A DNA stretch of 64,000 bases from Succiniclasticum ruminis DSM 9236 (GCF_900112895.1 NZ_FONL01000003.1:170808-234807), one strand, 5' to 3'; shown: positions 1 to 9,105, counted from the stretch's first letter. Notes: generated by a model from the letters alone, not told the origin. Translations and numbers: made by a program.

Positions 1-1025
1 AAAATTCTGATCAGTTCACGTACGGTTTCTTCTTTTGTTGCCCAGCTGGTGACAAAGCGGATGACGGTTTTGCCGGGGGAGGTCTTTTCCCAGAAGCTGT
101 AAACGACACCCTTTTCGTCCAGTCTCTTGATCACAGTATCGGGCAGTTCCACAAATTGCTGGTTAGTGGGAGAGTTGATAGAAAGTTGTAAACCTGCATC
201 CAGAAAGCCCTTTTGTAAGATCTGTGCGAGCCGGATGGCGTGGGCGCCGATTTCATTATACAGGTTGTCTGTAAACAGGGTATCAAACTGGATTCCCAGC
301 ATATGCCCTTTGGCCAGCAGCGCGCCGTGCTGTTTGACCCGGGTCAGGAAACGGGCGGGCATATTGTTTTTGGTAAATACGACGGCTTCCCCGAAAAACG
401 CGCCGCATTTGGTGCCGCCGATATAAAACACATCACAAAGGCGGGCAATATCCTGCAACGTAACATCCGTACCGGGAGCTGTCAGCCCGTAGGCCAGCCG
501 GGCGCCGTCCATATATAAAGGCAGTTTATACTCATGGCAGGTCTGCGATATGGCTTCCAGTTCCTCTTTGCTGTACAGTGTGCCATATTCGGTCGGGTGG
601 GAGATATAGACCATGCCGGGGAAAACCATGTGCTCATGGTTGCCGTCCTGCCAGAACCCGCTGGCAAGTTCCCGGAGTTCTGCCGCCTGTATCTTTCCTT
701 CATGCTGGGGCAATTCCAGCACTTTATGGCCGGTAAATTCAATGGCTCCGGCTTCGTGGGTGCTTACATGCCCCGTGAGGGCTGCCACGACCCCTTCGTA
801 GGACGCCAGCATGGTGTCAATGACGACCTGGTTGGTCTGGGTTCCGCCAACTAAGAAGAAAACTTCCGCTTCCGGGCAGGCGCAGGCCTTACGGATTTTT
901 TCCGCTGCGCCGGCGCAGTAAGCATCGCTGCAGTAACCGGGATTCTGCTCCAGATTGATTTCTGCCAGCCGTTTCAGAATTTGCGGATGGGCGCCTTCGC
1001 TGTAATCGTTTTGCAAACTGATCAT
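1..1025 (-). CDS. Threonine aldolase / beta-eliminating lyase family, C-terminus cut by window edge
   Basis: A PLP enzyme of fold type I that should cleave L-threonine or L-allo-threonine to glycine and acetaldehyde in the cytosol. The frame is open from ATG at 1025 to the left edge, giving about 341 residues, close to the family's usual 340-350, so only a few C-terminal residues are missing. The N-terminal part reads SEGAHPQIL and later GGTQTNQ; the PLP-binding lysine is expected at about residue 206 in the motif GGTKCGAFFG, preceded by the Asp of YMDGARLAYG. The start is set by AGGAG about 9 bases upstream. It is monocistronic as far as visible and has its own extended -10 promoter. Substrate specificity cannot be read from sequence alone. 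Confidence 0.88.
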   Translation of the reverse strand, partial: MISLQNDYSEGAHPQILKRLAEINLEQNPGYCSDAYCAGAAEKIRKACACPEAEVFFLVGGTQTNQVVIDTMLASYEGVVAALTGHVSTHEAGAIEFTGHKVLELPQHEGKIQAAELRELASGFWQDGNHEHMVFPGMVYISHPTEYGTLYSKEELEAISQTCHEYKLPLYMDGARLAYGLTAPGTDVTLQDIARLCDVFYIGGTKCGAFFGEAVVFTKNNMPARFLTRVKQHGALLAKGHMLGIQFDTLFTDNLYNEIGAHAIRLAQILQKGFLDAGLQLSINSPTNQQFVELPDTVIKRLDEKGVVYSFWEKTSPGKTVIRFVTSWATKEETVRELIRI

Positions 1026-1102
1026 GTTCTACAACTCCTGTTCACTACATTTAGTTTTTCGCTATTACCTCAGGCCTGTTTATGCTAATAACTTTAATAT
1101 TC

Positions 1103-1111
1103 ATTATATCA
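1103..1111 (-). promoter_or_regulatory. Extended -10 promoter of the threonine aldolase gene
   Basis: On the minus strand the bases read TGATATAAT, a perfect -10 hexamer preceded by the TGn extension. The expected -35 position is poor, as is usual for extended -10 promoters. It lies about 78 bases upstream of the ATG at 1025. Confidence 0.5.
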
Positions 1112-1430
1112 TATTCAAAGGGTTCCACGAGGAACTCTTTTATAAACGATTTTTGGGAATAGCAACTTGATTTTAGAGCTGAATCAGCAGATAATTAACC
1201 GGTTGTTTAAAGTAAAACACCCTGCATGTCTTTCGGATTACCGGAAACGTACAGGGTGTTCTTTTTTAACTTCACTGACGGCGGAAGCTCTGAAACCGCA
1301 TACCGCAAGGGTGTCTCACGTCCTTACGGCAAGAGGAGGAGTGAAGTTAAAGGACAACGGTGTGAAAAAGGTTTCACCGGCTGCCCTTATAACAACCACG
1401 CCCGCTGCGGCATGGTTATTATTGAAAAGG

Positions 1431-1452
1431 GCCGGCTGCTGTTACAGCCGGC
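1431..1452 (-). terminator. Hairpin downstream of the decarboxylase beta gene
   Basis: GCCGGCTG (1431-1438) pairs with CAGCCGGC (1445-1452) around a six-base loop. On the minus strand the stem is followed by CCTTTTC, so it fits a rho-independent terminator for the gene ending at 1479. Confidence 0.6.
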
Positions 1453-1478
1453 GAAAAGAAAAAACTACACGGCAACCA

Positions 1479-2612
1479 TTATTTGCCGGCAGGTCCGATC
1501 ATAGCCAGCATGGTACCAGCTGCTACAGCGGTACCGATAACGCCTGCTACGTTGGGACCCATGGCATGCATCAGCAGGAAGTTGGAAGGATTAGCCTTCT
1601 GACCAACAACCTGGGATACACGGGCAGCCATCGGAACTGCGGATACGCCCGCGGATCCGATCAGCGGATTCACTTTACCACCGGAAGAAATCTTCATCAG
1701 CTGGCCAAAGAGACAACCCATGGCCGTGCCGGCTGCGAAAGCAACCAGACCTAAGCAGATAATCAGGATAGTCTGGTATTTCAGGAACTTGTCTGCTTCC
1801 ATGGTCAGGCCGGTACCAACGGACAGGAAAATCGTTACGATGTTCATCAGCGCGTTCTGGGCAGTGTCGCTCAGACGGTCCAGGCAGCCGGCTTCCTTAT
1901 ACAGATTACCTAACATCAGCATACCGATCAGGGCGCATACCGGAGGTAACAGTAAGGAAATGAAAATGGTGGAAGCAATCGGGAAAATGATGCGTTCAAA
2001 CTTGGTTACGGTACGCAGCTGGTCCATTTTGATCATGCGGTCGGCTTTGCTGGTGCACAGCGTCATGATAGGCGGCTGGATCAGCGGAACCAGAGACATG
2101 TAGGAGTAAGCAGCTACGGCGATAGCGCCCAGCAGATGGGGAGCCATCTTAACGGTCAGGTAAATAGCGGTCGGGCCGTCAGCGCCGCCGATAATACCGA
2201 TAGAAGCCGCTTCACGCAGGTCGAAGCCTAACAGCATAGCGCCGATTAAGCAAACGAACACACCGCCCTGGGCAGCAGCGCCCAGCAGCAGGGTCTTCGG
2301 GTTAGCCAGCAGCGGACCGAAGTCGGTCATGGCGCCGACACCCATGAAAATCAGCGGAGGGAATACTTCGTGGTTGATACCGTACAGGATAACCTGCATA
2401 ACGCCGGGTTCATCAAAGAAGCCGGTCTTGGGGATATTGCCCAACAGGCAGCCGAAGGCGATGTTGGACAGCAGCAGAGGTTCGAAACCCTTGCCGATAG
2501 CCAGGTAGAGCAGAATCAAGCCTACCAGGAGCATGATTACGTTACCGCTGGTCAGACCCTCGAAACCGGAGTCATTCCATACGGACTGGAGAGAAACAAT
2601 TAATGCTTCCAT
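1479..2612 (-). CDS. Na+-translocating decarboxylase beta subunit (GcdB/OadB/MmdB family)
   Basis: A 377-residue polytopic membrane protein. In this family the beta subunit decarboxylates the carboxybiotin carried by the partner complex and uses the free energy to pump Na+ outward. The signature [12 protein letters not shown], holding the essential membrane Asp, is near residues 145-156. The C-terminal half has [15 protein letters not shown] and the conserved tail ending in a short hydrophobic GTMLAMIG. Length matches the family (about 375-430). Which decarboxylase it serves (glutaconyl-, methylmalonyl-CoA or oxaloacetate) cannot be told, because no alpha, gamma or delta subunit or biotin carrier is adjacent. 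The downstream hairpin and the upstream SLC13 gene on the same strand suggest a Na+-coupled carboxylate metabolism locus. Confidence 0.92.
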   Translation of the reverse strand: MEALIVSLQSVWNDSGFEGLTSGNVIMLLVGLILLYLAIGKGFEPLLLSNIAFGCLLGNIPKTGFFDEPGVMQVILYGINHEVFPPLIFMGVGAMTDFGPLLANPKTLLLGAAAQGGVFVCLIGAMLLGFDLREAASIGIIGGADGPTAIYLTVKMAPHLLGAIAVAAYSYMSLVPLIQPPIMTLCTSKADRMIKMDQLRTVTKFERIIFPIASTIFISLLLPPVCALIGMLMLGNLYKEAGCLDRLSDTAQNALMNIVTIFLSVGTGLTMEADKFLKYQTILIICLGLVAFAAGTAMGCLFGQLMKISSGGKVNPLIGSAGVSAVPMAARVSQVVGQKANPSNFLLMHAMGPNVAGVIGTAVAAGTMLAMIGPAGK

Positions 2613-2720
2613 AAATACGTCCTCGATTCTTTACACAATTTTTGTTTCGGGTAAACAGCTGGAAAATCTCCGCGAATTTTCCAGGATGAAAAAATCGCAA
2701 CTGCAAAACTTTGGAATATA

Positions 2721-2751
2721 CCGGCTGCCGCCTGTGAGCCACGGCAGCCGG
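2721..2751 (-). other. Strong hairpin between SLC13 transporter and decarboxylase beta subunit
   Basis: CCGGCTGCCG (2721-2730) and CGGCAGCCGG (2742-2751) form a perfect ten-base stem with an eleven-base loop. No T run follows on either strand, so it is not a canonical terminator. It may separate or differentially stabilise the two messages. Confidence 0.5.
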
Positions 2752-2802
2752 GACAAAACTGAGATGATCTGAAACCTTATGTAATGGAAGATTCTCCGCA
2801 GA

Positions 2803-4077
2803 TTATTTGCCGGGGAAGAAAGGCCAGAACATAGGAATCAGAATCAGGGAGATTACAAAGCAAACGATTACCAGACCGGTACCTGCTTTTACGTAGTCCA
2901 TAAATTTGAATCCGCCAGGACCTAATACCAGGGTGTTCGGAGGCGTGCCTACCGGGGTAGCGAATGCGCAGGATGCTGCAACTGCGATAGCCATCAGAAC
3001 GGCTGCCGGATCAGCGCCCAGCTGTTTGGAAATCGCGATACCGATCGGGCACAGCAGAGCTGCAGACGCCGTGTTGGACATGAACTGGGTCAGACCGCAG
3101 GACAGGATAAACAGTACAGCGGTCACGATCATCGGGGACGGGGTCCCGCCCATCAGGCCAACGGCCCATTCAGCGATAACTTTGCCGGCGCCGGTTTTAC
3201 TCATGGCAGAGGATACAGGCATCATGCCGGCGAACAGGAAAATGGTTACCCAGTCGATGGATGCATAGGCCTGTTTTTCAGTTAAGCAGCCGGTCAGAAC
3301 AGCAACGATGGCGCCGGTGATGGCAGCCATTTCCAGGGTAACGCCTTTGATACCCAGAGCCATGGTCAGAACTACGGCTAACAGGATAACGCCGGAAACA
3401 ACCATCTTGCTGGAAGAAGTTTCGTTCGCTTCGATTTCCTGTTCAACTTCCGTATCTTCGGAAATGACCCGTTTCGGGAGCAGGTGTTTGCCGATGAACA
3501 TCATGTAAACCAGACCTGCCAGAGTCAGGGGAATACCGATCTTCGCGAATTCAAAGAATCCGAAAGCGCGATAGCCGGCCTGTTCCAGAGCGCCGGAAGC
3601 GATGATGTTAGGAGGCGTACCTACCAGGGTGATGATACCGCCGAGGCCGCAGGCGAATGCCAGAGGCATCAGTTCGGTAGAAGCAGGGATCTTTGCTGCT
3701 GCGCACACGCCCAATACTACAGGCAGCAGGCAGGCAGCCGTACCGGTGTTGGACAGAACGGAGGATAACCCCGCACCAACCAGCATAACGCCGATCATCA
3801 GGCTGTTTTCACCGGTACCGGTGAGTTTAACGACGGTTTCACCGATTTTCTGGGCCAGGCCGGTGTAGAACATAGCAGCGCCTACAACGAACATGCCGGC
3901 GAACAGAACAACGGTGGAGTTGGACAGGCCGCTGAACACCTGCTTAGCCGGGATAAATCCCAGCAGGCCGCAGGCGATAGAGCCGGCCATGGCGGTAACT
4001 GCCAGAGGAATGATTTCGGTAACGAAGAATAAGGCAATCACCGCGAGAAGAATAAGACATTTTGTGGACTGAGCCAT
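2803..4077 (-). CDS. SLC13/DASS family Na+-coupled anion (dicarboxylate) transporter
   Basis: A 424-residue inner-membrane carrier of the divalent anion:Na+ symporter family. The two repeat halves each carry the substrate/Na+-binding SNT signature: SNTGTAACLLPV near residue 110 and MSNTASAALLCP near residue 335. Each is followed by GTPPN (LVGTPPNIIASG and PVGTPPNTLVLG), as in this family. The start is fixed by AAAGGAGGAG just upstream of ATG 4077. It lies head-to-head with a PocR-LuxR regulator and upstream of the decarboxylase beta gene, so uptake of a fermentable di- or tricarboxylate is the most likely role. Substrate (succinate, citrate, sulfate or other) is not determinable here. Confidence 0.9.
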   Translation of the reverse strand: MAQSTKCLILLAVIALFFVTEIIPLAVTAMAGSIACGLLGFIPAKQVFSGLSNSTVVLFAGMFVVGAAMFYTGLAQKIGETVVKLTGTGENSLMIGVMLVGAGLSSVLSNTGTAACLLPVVLGVCAAAKIPASTELMPLAFACGLGGIITLVGTPPNIIASGALEQAGYRAFGFFEFAKIGIPLTLAGLVYMMFIGKHLLPKRVISEDTEVEQEIEANETSSSKMVVSGVILLAVVLTMALGIKGVTLEMAAITGAIVAVLTGCLTEKQAYASIDWVTIFLFAGMMPVSSAMSKTGAGKVIAEWAVGLMGGTPSPMIVTAVLFILSCGLTQFMSNTASAALLCPIGIAISKQLGADPAAVLMAIAVAASCAFATPVGTPPNTLVLGPGGFKFMDYVKAGTGLVIVCFVISLILIPMFWPFFPGK

Positions 4078-4427
4078 AATAACTCCTCCTTTTTAATGAG
4101 TCCCACATACTTGCGTCTCACAGTTGCATTTATAAAGTAACACGTTTGGCGTAATCCTGCATTGACTGAAAGTAGGAAGGGGATGAGCCGATTCGTTATG
4201 AGAGTAGTTCTTATTGTGTAATTTTGACGATAGAAGTATGAGTGTTTAAAATTATTATAAATTTATAGCAAAAGAAGTAATACTTTAGAATTAGCAAAAT
4301 GGTTTACAAAAATCTTAAACCCTTTATGTATTGCGCAATTTGAAACTATTGCATATACTTGTGGCAGGTGAAGAATACTTCTGTAGAATTATTTTTTGAG
4401 TTAGTATAAAAGAGGTTGAGCATCATC
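4078..4427. other. AT-rich divergent control region
   Basis: No gene. It separates the minus-strand transporter from the plus-strand regulator cascade and holds the promoter described next. It is visibly richer in A and T than its flanks. Operators for the PocR-LuxR protein or the response regulator would be expected here, but I could not identify a convincing repeated site. Confidence 0.5.
4331..4359 (+). promoter_or_regulatory. Sigma-A type promoter of the PocR-LuxR / kinase / regulator cascade
   Basis: TTGCGC (4331-4336), a 17-base spacer and TATACT (4354-4359). The start site would be near 4366, leaving a leader of about 60 bases before the ATG at 4428. Confidence 0.5.
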
Positions 4428-5189
4428 ATGAAAAAGAAGACGGGTTCTGTTGATCAGTGGATTCAGTTCATTGGTAAAGACAAACTGCAGACATTTCAGG
4501 ATAATTTTGCCAGGGCCTACGGGGTCAGCATGATTTTTCTGGACATGGATGGGAATCCGTTAACTGTAGGTTCCCAGAATTCCCTGTTTTGTTTTACCAT
4601 TCAAAAGGAACATGCTGTGCGCTGCCAGGAGAATTTCCAGATGGACAGGGAGACCATGCAGAAAGGGGAATCCTTCATCCACGTATGTCCTTTCGGGATT
4701 GCATGTCTGTATGTCCCGGTTTATTTTAATAACAGGCTGACCGCTTTTGCCGGAATCGGGGGACTTACTTACGAAAACAGCACCATCCCCGAAAACCTTA
4801 AACAGCGTTTTCATATTACAAGCTACAGCAAGGAAGCTACCTGGAACATCCTTACGCTTCTGGAAAGCATGCTCCGGCTGCTGAATGTGAACTGTACTGT
4901 TTCGCAGAAGGATACGGTACAGAAGCAGGAAGACGCGCTTCCGGTTAAAGTGCGGGATGAACGCATCAGCCGGCGGGAACAGGAGATAGTGCAGCTGCTG
5001 TGCAAGGGCTATACCAATAAACAGATCGCCCGGCAGCTGTTTATCAGTGAAACCACCGTTAAGACCCATATCAGCAACATTCTTGCAAAGCTGAACCTGC
5101 ATGACCGGATGCAGATTGTAGTATACTATTATAATAAGATTAACGGCGCAGAAGCGTCAGATACGAATAATAATGAAGAAACTGATTGA
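4428..5189 (+). CDS. PocR-type sensory domain with LuxR-type DNA-binding domain
   Basis: A 253-residue soluble regulator. The N-terminal half (about residues 10-150) has PocR ligand-binding features: FQDNFARAYGVS, then cysteines in FCFT, RCQE and HVCPFGIAC, then VPVYFNNRLTAFAGIGG. The C-terminal 65 residues are a LuxR/GerE helix-turn-helix: SRREQEIVQLLCKGYTNKQI, ISETTVKTHISNIL, KLNLHDR. I place the start at ATG 4428, 12 bases after AGAGG. An in-frame TTG at 4416 directly abuts that site and so is unlikely. Its end overlaps the next gene by 17 bases, which indicates translational coupling with the kinase. It probably controls the divergent transporter. The ligand is unknown; PocR domains elsewhere sense small metabolites such as propanediol. 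Confidence 0.85.
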   Translation: MKKKTGSVDQWIQFIGKDKLQTFQDNFARAYGVSMIFLDMDGNPLTVGSQNSLFCFTIQKEHAVRCQENFQMDRETMQKGESFIHVCPFGIACLYVPVYFNNRLTAFAGIGGLTYENSTIPENLKQRFHITSYSKEATWNILTLLESMLRLLNVNCTVSQKDTVQKQEDALPVKVRDERISRREQEIVQLLCKGYTNKQIARQLFISETTVKTHISNILAKLNLHDRMQIVVYYYNKINGAEASDTNNNEETD

Positions 5190-7062
5190 ACGGATATCCG
5201 GGCTGCTGAATGAATGGTATCATGATTTAACGGTCCGGCTGATTTTTACCATTTCCCTGTTTGTTCTATTGCCGATTGCGCTGATTACATTCTTTTCCAC
5301 CCGCTATCTGGAGGAACAGTTCAGCCGGAACCAGGACCGGTACCTGCGCTCTACGCTGGCGATTGTCATCAGCGAGATGCAGCAGCGGCAGGGCAGTATC
5401 CGTAAAGCAGCTACCTGTATAGCGCAGGAAGTGAGTACGCCCCAGGCAGTCGAACAGCAGGACACCAGGGTTCTGGAAGAAAAGCTGGCGCTTTTACGCA
5501 ACAACTTTAACAGGGTTGATTATGCCGTTATGCTGAATCCGGACAGCCAAATTATTGCCCGGTCAGCATCCGATATCCGTTTCAACCCCGAAAGCAGGCT
5601 GGGCAGTCTGAACCGGGAAGTCTGCCGGACAGGCAGACCCATTAATGTCAACGAAAAGATGCCCCTCAGCGATTTGTTCGAAGAAGGAAGCGAAGAGTTT
5701 AAAAAGTTTACGGTAGAGCTGAAGCAGGGCATCGCCGGTGAAGGGGAGTACATGCAGCAGGCTCTCTGCGAAGTGACCATGGTGCCGGTTATGGATACGG
5801 GGAAACCCGGCAAGGTCATTGCCTGCATGGTGCTGATTGGTATCTGCAACAGTGATTATTACTTTCCTTCCTATATCAGTTCGAAAGCGACCAACGGCTT
5901 CCTGGTGCTGACGGTGGACGGCATTCATGTTTCCACCAAGTCCACCGAAGGGGAGGACCGGAGCTGGATCGTCGGGCAGAAAGCCGGTTCCATTACCAGT
6001 TCCAAAGCTGCTGACGGAACCTATTCCGGTAAGGTATATCTGCGGGGCATACCGCATTTGTTTATTGACCATCCTTTAAAGAACTATTCCGGCGATTTGG
6101 TGGGGTATATCAGCTTTGGTCTGCAGGAAGATCAGTTTTCCGGTATCGTGGAGGATAACCGGAAGCAGACCATGGTCATCGGTCTGCTTTGTTTTGTGCT
6201 TTTCGCGCCGCTGATCTGGCTGATGGCTGCCCAGGTACGGCAGAACCAGAAGCACCTGGAACTGCTGGTGCGGCGCCGTACCAAGGATCTGGAATCTGCG
6301 GTAGAAGAGCTGAAACAGCTGAACGAAACGAAGAACCGTTTCCTTTCCAACATTACCCATGAGCTGCGTACGCCCCTGTGCGTCATCATCAACGCCTGCG
6401 ATTTCCTGAAAGGCGGTTACGGCGGCACGCTGAATGAAAAACAGTTCCGCTATGTGGACAACGCTTCCGAATGCGGCTCTCACCTGCTGACGCTGATCAA
6501 CAATCTGCTGGATCTGACCCGCCTGCGTTCGGGAAAGACAAAAGCTGATTTCACCTGTTTTTCCATTCGCGGTTTTGTGGAAACGATTGTCAACGAAATG
6601 CGCAATTTCCGTCCGGACGCCAATATTTCAATGCAGCTGGTCTTTGAACCTGACGATTTTGAGATTACGGCAGACCACCGGATGCTGCGGCAGATTATCT
6701 ATAACCTCCTGTCCAATGCCCTGAAGTTTTCAACGCCTGACAGCCGGATTTCCGTCCGCGTGCAAAAGATGGAAGAATCCCGTCAGATGCGGCTCAGCAT
6801 AGCGGATCAGGGAATCGGCATCGCGCCGGAAAATCTGGAACGCGTTTTTAAAGAATTTGAACAGATTGAGAACCCAATGACCAAAAAGCAGTCCGGTACA
6901 GGGCTGGGGCTGCCTATTGTCAAGAAACTGACGGAACTGCACCACGGGACAATTTCCCTCCAAAGCGAATTGGGAAAAGGTACAGAAGCCATTTTGCTGC
7001 TGCCGCTGGAGCAGGAAGGATATATAAACAGGCCGGGCGTTGCTGTAGTGAAGGCCGGATAA
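5173..7062 (+). CDS. Membrane sensor histidine kinase
   Basis: A 629-residue kinase. TM1 is about residues 20-42 and TM2 about 333-353. Between them lies a roughly 290-residue extracytoplasmic sensor region, probably a Cache-type fold judging by length and position (inference). After a coiled-coil linker comes the dimerisation/phospho-acceptor domain with FLSNITHELRTPL (His at about residue 396). The ATPase domain follows, with N-box IIYNLLSNALKFS (about 506), G1 DQGIGIAPENL (about 545) and G2 GTGLGLPIVKKL (about 575). All catalytic boxes look intact. It overlaps the PocR-LuxR gene upstream and is followed 42 bases later by a response regulator, its likely partner. Confidence 0.92.
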   Translation: MKKLIERISGLLNEWYHDLTVRLIFTISLFVLLPIALITFFSTRYLEEQFSRNQDRYLRSTLAIVISEMQQRQGSIRKAATCIAQEVSTPQAVEQQDTRVLEEKLALLRNNFNRVDYAVMLNPDSQIIARSASDIRFNPESRLGSLNREVCRTGRPINVNEKMPLSDLFEEGSEEFKKFTVELKQGIAGEGEYMQQALCEVTMVPVMDTGKPGKVIACMVLIGICNSDYYFPSYISSKATNGFLVLTVDGIHVSTKSTEGEDRSWIVGQKAGSITSSKAADGTYSGKVYLRGIPHLFIDHPLKNYSGDLVGYISFGLQEDQFSGIVEDNRKQTMVIGLLCFVLFAPLIWLMAAQVRQNQKHLELLVRRRTKDLESAVEELKQLNETKNRFLSNITHELRTPLCVIINACDFLKGGYGGTLNEKQFRYVDNASECGSHLLTLINNLLDLTRLRSGKTKADFTCFSIRGFVETIVNEMRNFRPDANISMQLVFEPDDFEITADHRMLRQIIYNLLSNALKFSTPDSRISVRVQKMEESRQMRLSIADQGIGIAPENLERVFKEFEQIENPMTKKQSGTGLGLPIVKKLTELHHGTISLQSELGKGTEAILLLPLEQEGYINRPGVAVVKAG

Positions 7063-7104
7063 GTCATGGAAGCAGTTTTGTTGTTTTTATAAGGAGCAAA
7101 AGCC

Positions 7105-8007
7105 ATGCCGAAGATTTTAGTGGTAGATGATAACGAACAGTTAAGCAGTATGCTGAAAGATGTCCTGGAAAGCTGGGGCTACACGGCGCTGACTGCCACC
7201 GAAGGCCGTTCCTGTCTGGAAATCGCCCGGCAGGAGCAGCCGGATATCATTTTATTGGACATCATGCTGCCCGGTCTGTCCGGCTATGAGGTGTGCAGCG
7301 AGCTGAAACGGGATGGGCGCACCCATTCCATCGCGGTGATCATGATGACGGCGCTGGAGGATATGGAAAGCCGTATCCACGGTTACAAAGTAGGAGCCGA
7401 TAATTTTCTGGTAAAGCCTATTAATTATAATGAAGTAAAAGCAATCATCCAGAAACTGTTAAAAGAAAAACTCTATGAGGATACGCTGGAAGAAAGCTGC
7501 AACGTAGCGAAAGCGTTCCGGAAATTCGGACAGCTTCTCCTGGGACAGCCTGTGAATATCAATGCGCCGAATATGGTTTATTGCAATAAACTGCTGGAAT
7601 CCCTGAACTGGGACTGGGCCACGGCAAAAAAGGCCCGCATCGCCGTCATGTTTCCTTCCCCTGTCGAACTGTCTGAAAAGACAAACCTGACAGTGGACCA
7701 GGTCATTTCCCTGACAGACGGGCTTTATCTGGGCCGCTGGCTGCAGCCGGTGCTTCGGTTTTTAAACGCGCCGGTAGACGATAATGAAGCGTTCCGTCCG
7801 GAACTGGAGCGGCAGAACTGCCTGAAAGCGGCGGAACTGGCGCTGATTGTGAACCGCTATACTGCACTGCTTAAGGAAAAGCAGGACAGGGAACTGACAT
7901 TTTCCATCTTGAAACGGGAATCCGCGGTGAACCATTATAATAAAGAAGTACTGAAACAACTGGAAGAGATACTGCGGGCAGAACAGATACTGGAAAGCAT
8001 AAAATAA
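7105..8007 (+). CDS. Response regulator with uncharacterised C-terminal domain
   Basis: A 300-residue protein. Residues 1-120 are an intact receiver: acidic pair in VVDDNE, phospho-acceptor Asp52 in ILLDIMLPG, Thr in MMTA and Lys104 in VKPI. Residues 125-300 are a mostly helical region that I do not recognise. It has no obvious helix-turn-helix, GGDEF or HD-GYP signature, so the output may be protein interaction and not DNA binding. A strong ribosome site (AAGGAGCAAAAGCC) precedes the ATG. Its place after the kinase makes it the probable phosphotransfer target. Confidence 0.88.
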   Translation: MPKILVVDDNEQLSSMLKDVLESWGYTALTATEGRSCLEIARQEQPDIILLDIMLPGLSGYEVCSELKRDGRTHSIAVIMMTALEDMESRIHGYKVGADNFLVKPINYNEVKAIIQKLLKEKLYEDTLEESCNVAKAFRKFGQLLLGQPVNINAPNMVYCNKLLESLNWDWATAKKARIAVMFPSPVELSEKTNLTVDQVISLTDGLYLGRWLQPVLRFLNAPVDDNEAFRPELERQNCLKAAELALIVNRYTALLKEKQDRELTFSILKRESAVNHYNKEVLKQLEEILRAEQILESIK

Positions 8008-8022
8008 AATAATGGATTTATG

Positions 8023-8051
8023 TTAACGGTGCACGTTGAATGTGCTATAAT
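8023..8051 (+). promoter_or_regulatory. Promoter of the mscS-type gene
   Basis: TTAACG (8023-8028), a 17-base spacer and TATAAT (8046-8051), the latter preceded by TGC as an extended -10. It sits about 50 bases upstream of the ATG at 8103. Confidence 0.5.
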
Positions 8052-8102
8052 AAAATATCAGGAGACTGAAACTTTATTTTTTGTTTTAGGAGGTAAACAA
8101 TT

Positions 8103-8927
8103 ATGAATCAGATCATTGCCACAGCGCAACAAATACTCGATTTTAAAGTTGGAAACATCAGTGTAGGCTCCGTCATCCAGGGGCTGGTCCTGCTGATCAT
8201 CTTCAACCGGATCATCAGCATGATCATGGGCCCGATTATTGACAAGGTTCTGGGCCGCTTTAAACTGGAAACCACGGTACAGGGATTTGTCAAAGGCTTT
8301 ATCAAGGTGATCCTGAACTTTGTGGCCCTTTGTGTGGTTGCAGACAGCATCGGTATTCCGATTGCATCCGTCCTGGCTGTTGTAGGCATGTTAGGTCTGG
8401 CAATTTCCCTGTCCGTACAGGGAGCTTTGTCCAACGTTGCCAACGGTTTCCTCATTTTAGTTACGAAACCCTTTAAGGTTGGCGATTATGTTGGCATCGC
8501 AGGCATTGAAGGTTTTGTAAAAGACGTCAGCATGCTCTGCACCAAAGTGCTTACCATTGACAACAAGCTGATCATTGTTCCCAACTCGGAAGCCATGGGC
8601 GGCAAAATCACCAACTTTTCTTCCGAGGATCTGCGCCGGGTAGACATTGAAACGAAAGCCGGCTATGCCAATAAGTTTGAAGATGTTTATGCTGCAGTGC
8701 TGCAAGCCGTGAAAGATACGCCCACCGCGTTACAGGATCCGGCGCCTTTCGTGCGGGTTTCCGGTTACACTGACTATGCGGTAGTGTACACGATCCGTGT
8801 ATGGACCAAATCCGCTAACTATTGGGACTGCTATTTCGACCTGATGCAGAAGGTTGGGGAATTCAAAGACAAGAACGGTATTGTCGGCGGCGTTCCTTCT
8901 ATGAAAGTATTGGGTGAGGACAAATAA
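8103..8927 (+). CDS. mscS: Small-conductance mechanosensitive channel (MscS family)
   Basis: A 274-residue inner-membrane channel that would release solutes on hypo-osmotic shock. Hydrophobic spans lie at about residues 20-42, 60-80 and 85-115. The pore helix and following beta domain are recognised by GLAISLSVQGALSNVANG, then KPFKVGDYV and the VPNSEAMGGKI motif. Length is close to the 286 residues of the E. coli protein. The start follows AGGAGGTAAACAATT. It appears monocistronic, with its own promoter and a terminator at 9032-9067. Confidence 0.93.
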   Translation: MNQIIATAQQILDFKVGNISVGSVIQGLVLLIIFNRIISMIMGPIIDKVLGRFKLETTVQGFVKGFIKVILNFVALCVVADSIGIPIASVLAVVGMLGLAISLSVQGALSNVANGFLILVTKPFKVGDYVGIAGIEGFVKDVSMLCTKVLTIDNKLIIVPNSEAMGGKITNFSSEDLRRVDIETKAGYANKFEDVYAAVLQAVKDTPTALQDPAPFVRVSGYTDYAVVYTIRVWTKSANYWDCYFDLMQKVGEFKDKNGIVGGVPSMKVLGEDK

Positions 8928-9031
8928 CGCCGTTTACACGTCCGCTGTTGTTTAATTATGACAGGAAAGTGCATAGCAGGCACTCCCGGTGTTTTTGCTT
9001 CAGCGCTTCTCCGTCGCAACTTGTAAAAAAT

Positions 9032-9067
9032 AACCGGTATCACAGTGAAATGTGATACCGGTTTTAC
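9032..9067. terminator. Bidirectional terminator between mscS and panF
   Basis: AACCGGTATCACA (9032-9044) pairs with TGTGATACCGGTT (9051-9063) around a six-base loop. A T-rich tail on the right and an A-run on the left let it work for both converging genes. Confidence 0.8.
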
Positions 9068-9105
9068 TATTGTGCGAGTCTTTTTTATTGCAGGCTCATT
9101 GGTTT

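Larger units (their letters stand above)
1026..1478. other. Non-coding stretch between threonine aldolase promoter and decarboxylase beta subunit
   Basis: No credible gene. It holds the aldolase promoter and a series of inverted repeats between about 1216 and 1452. One is AACACCCTG/CAGGGTGTT (1216-1224 with 1252-1260), followed on the plus strand by a run of six T. Others are CCGCAAGG against CCTTACGG, GGTGTGAAA against TTTCACC, and the GCCGGCTG hairpin listed separately. Short open frames here overlap these stems and have no coding character. Confidence 0.6.
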
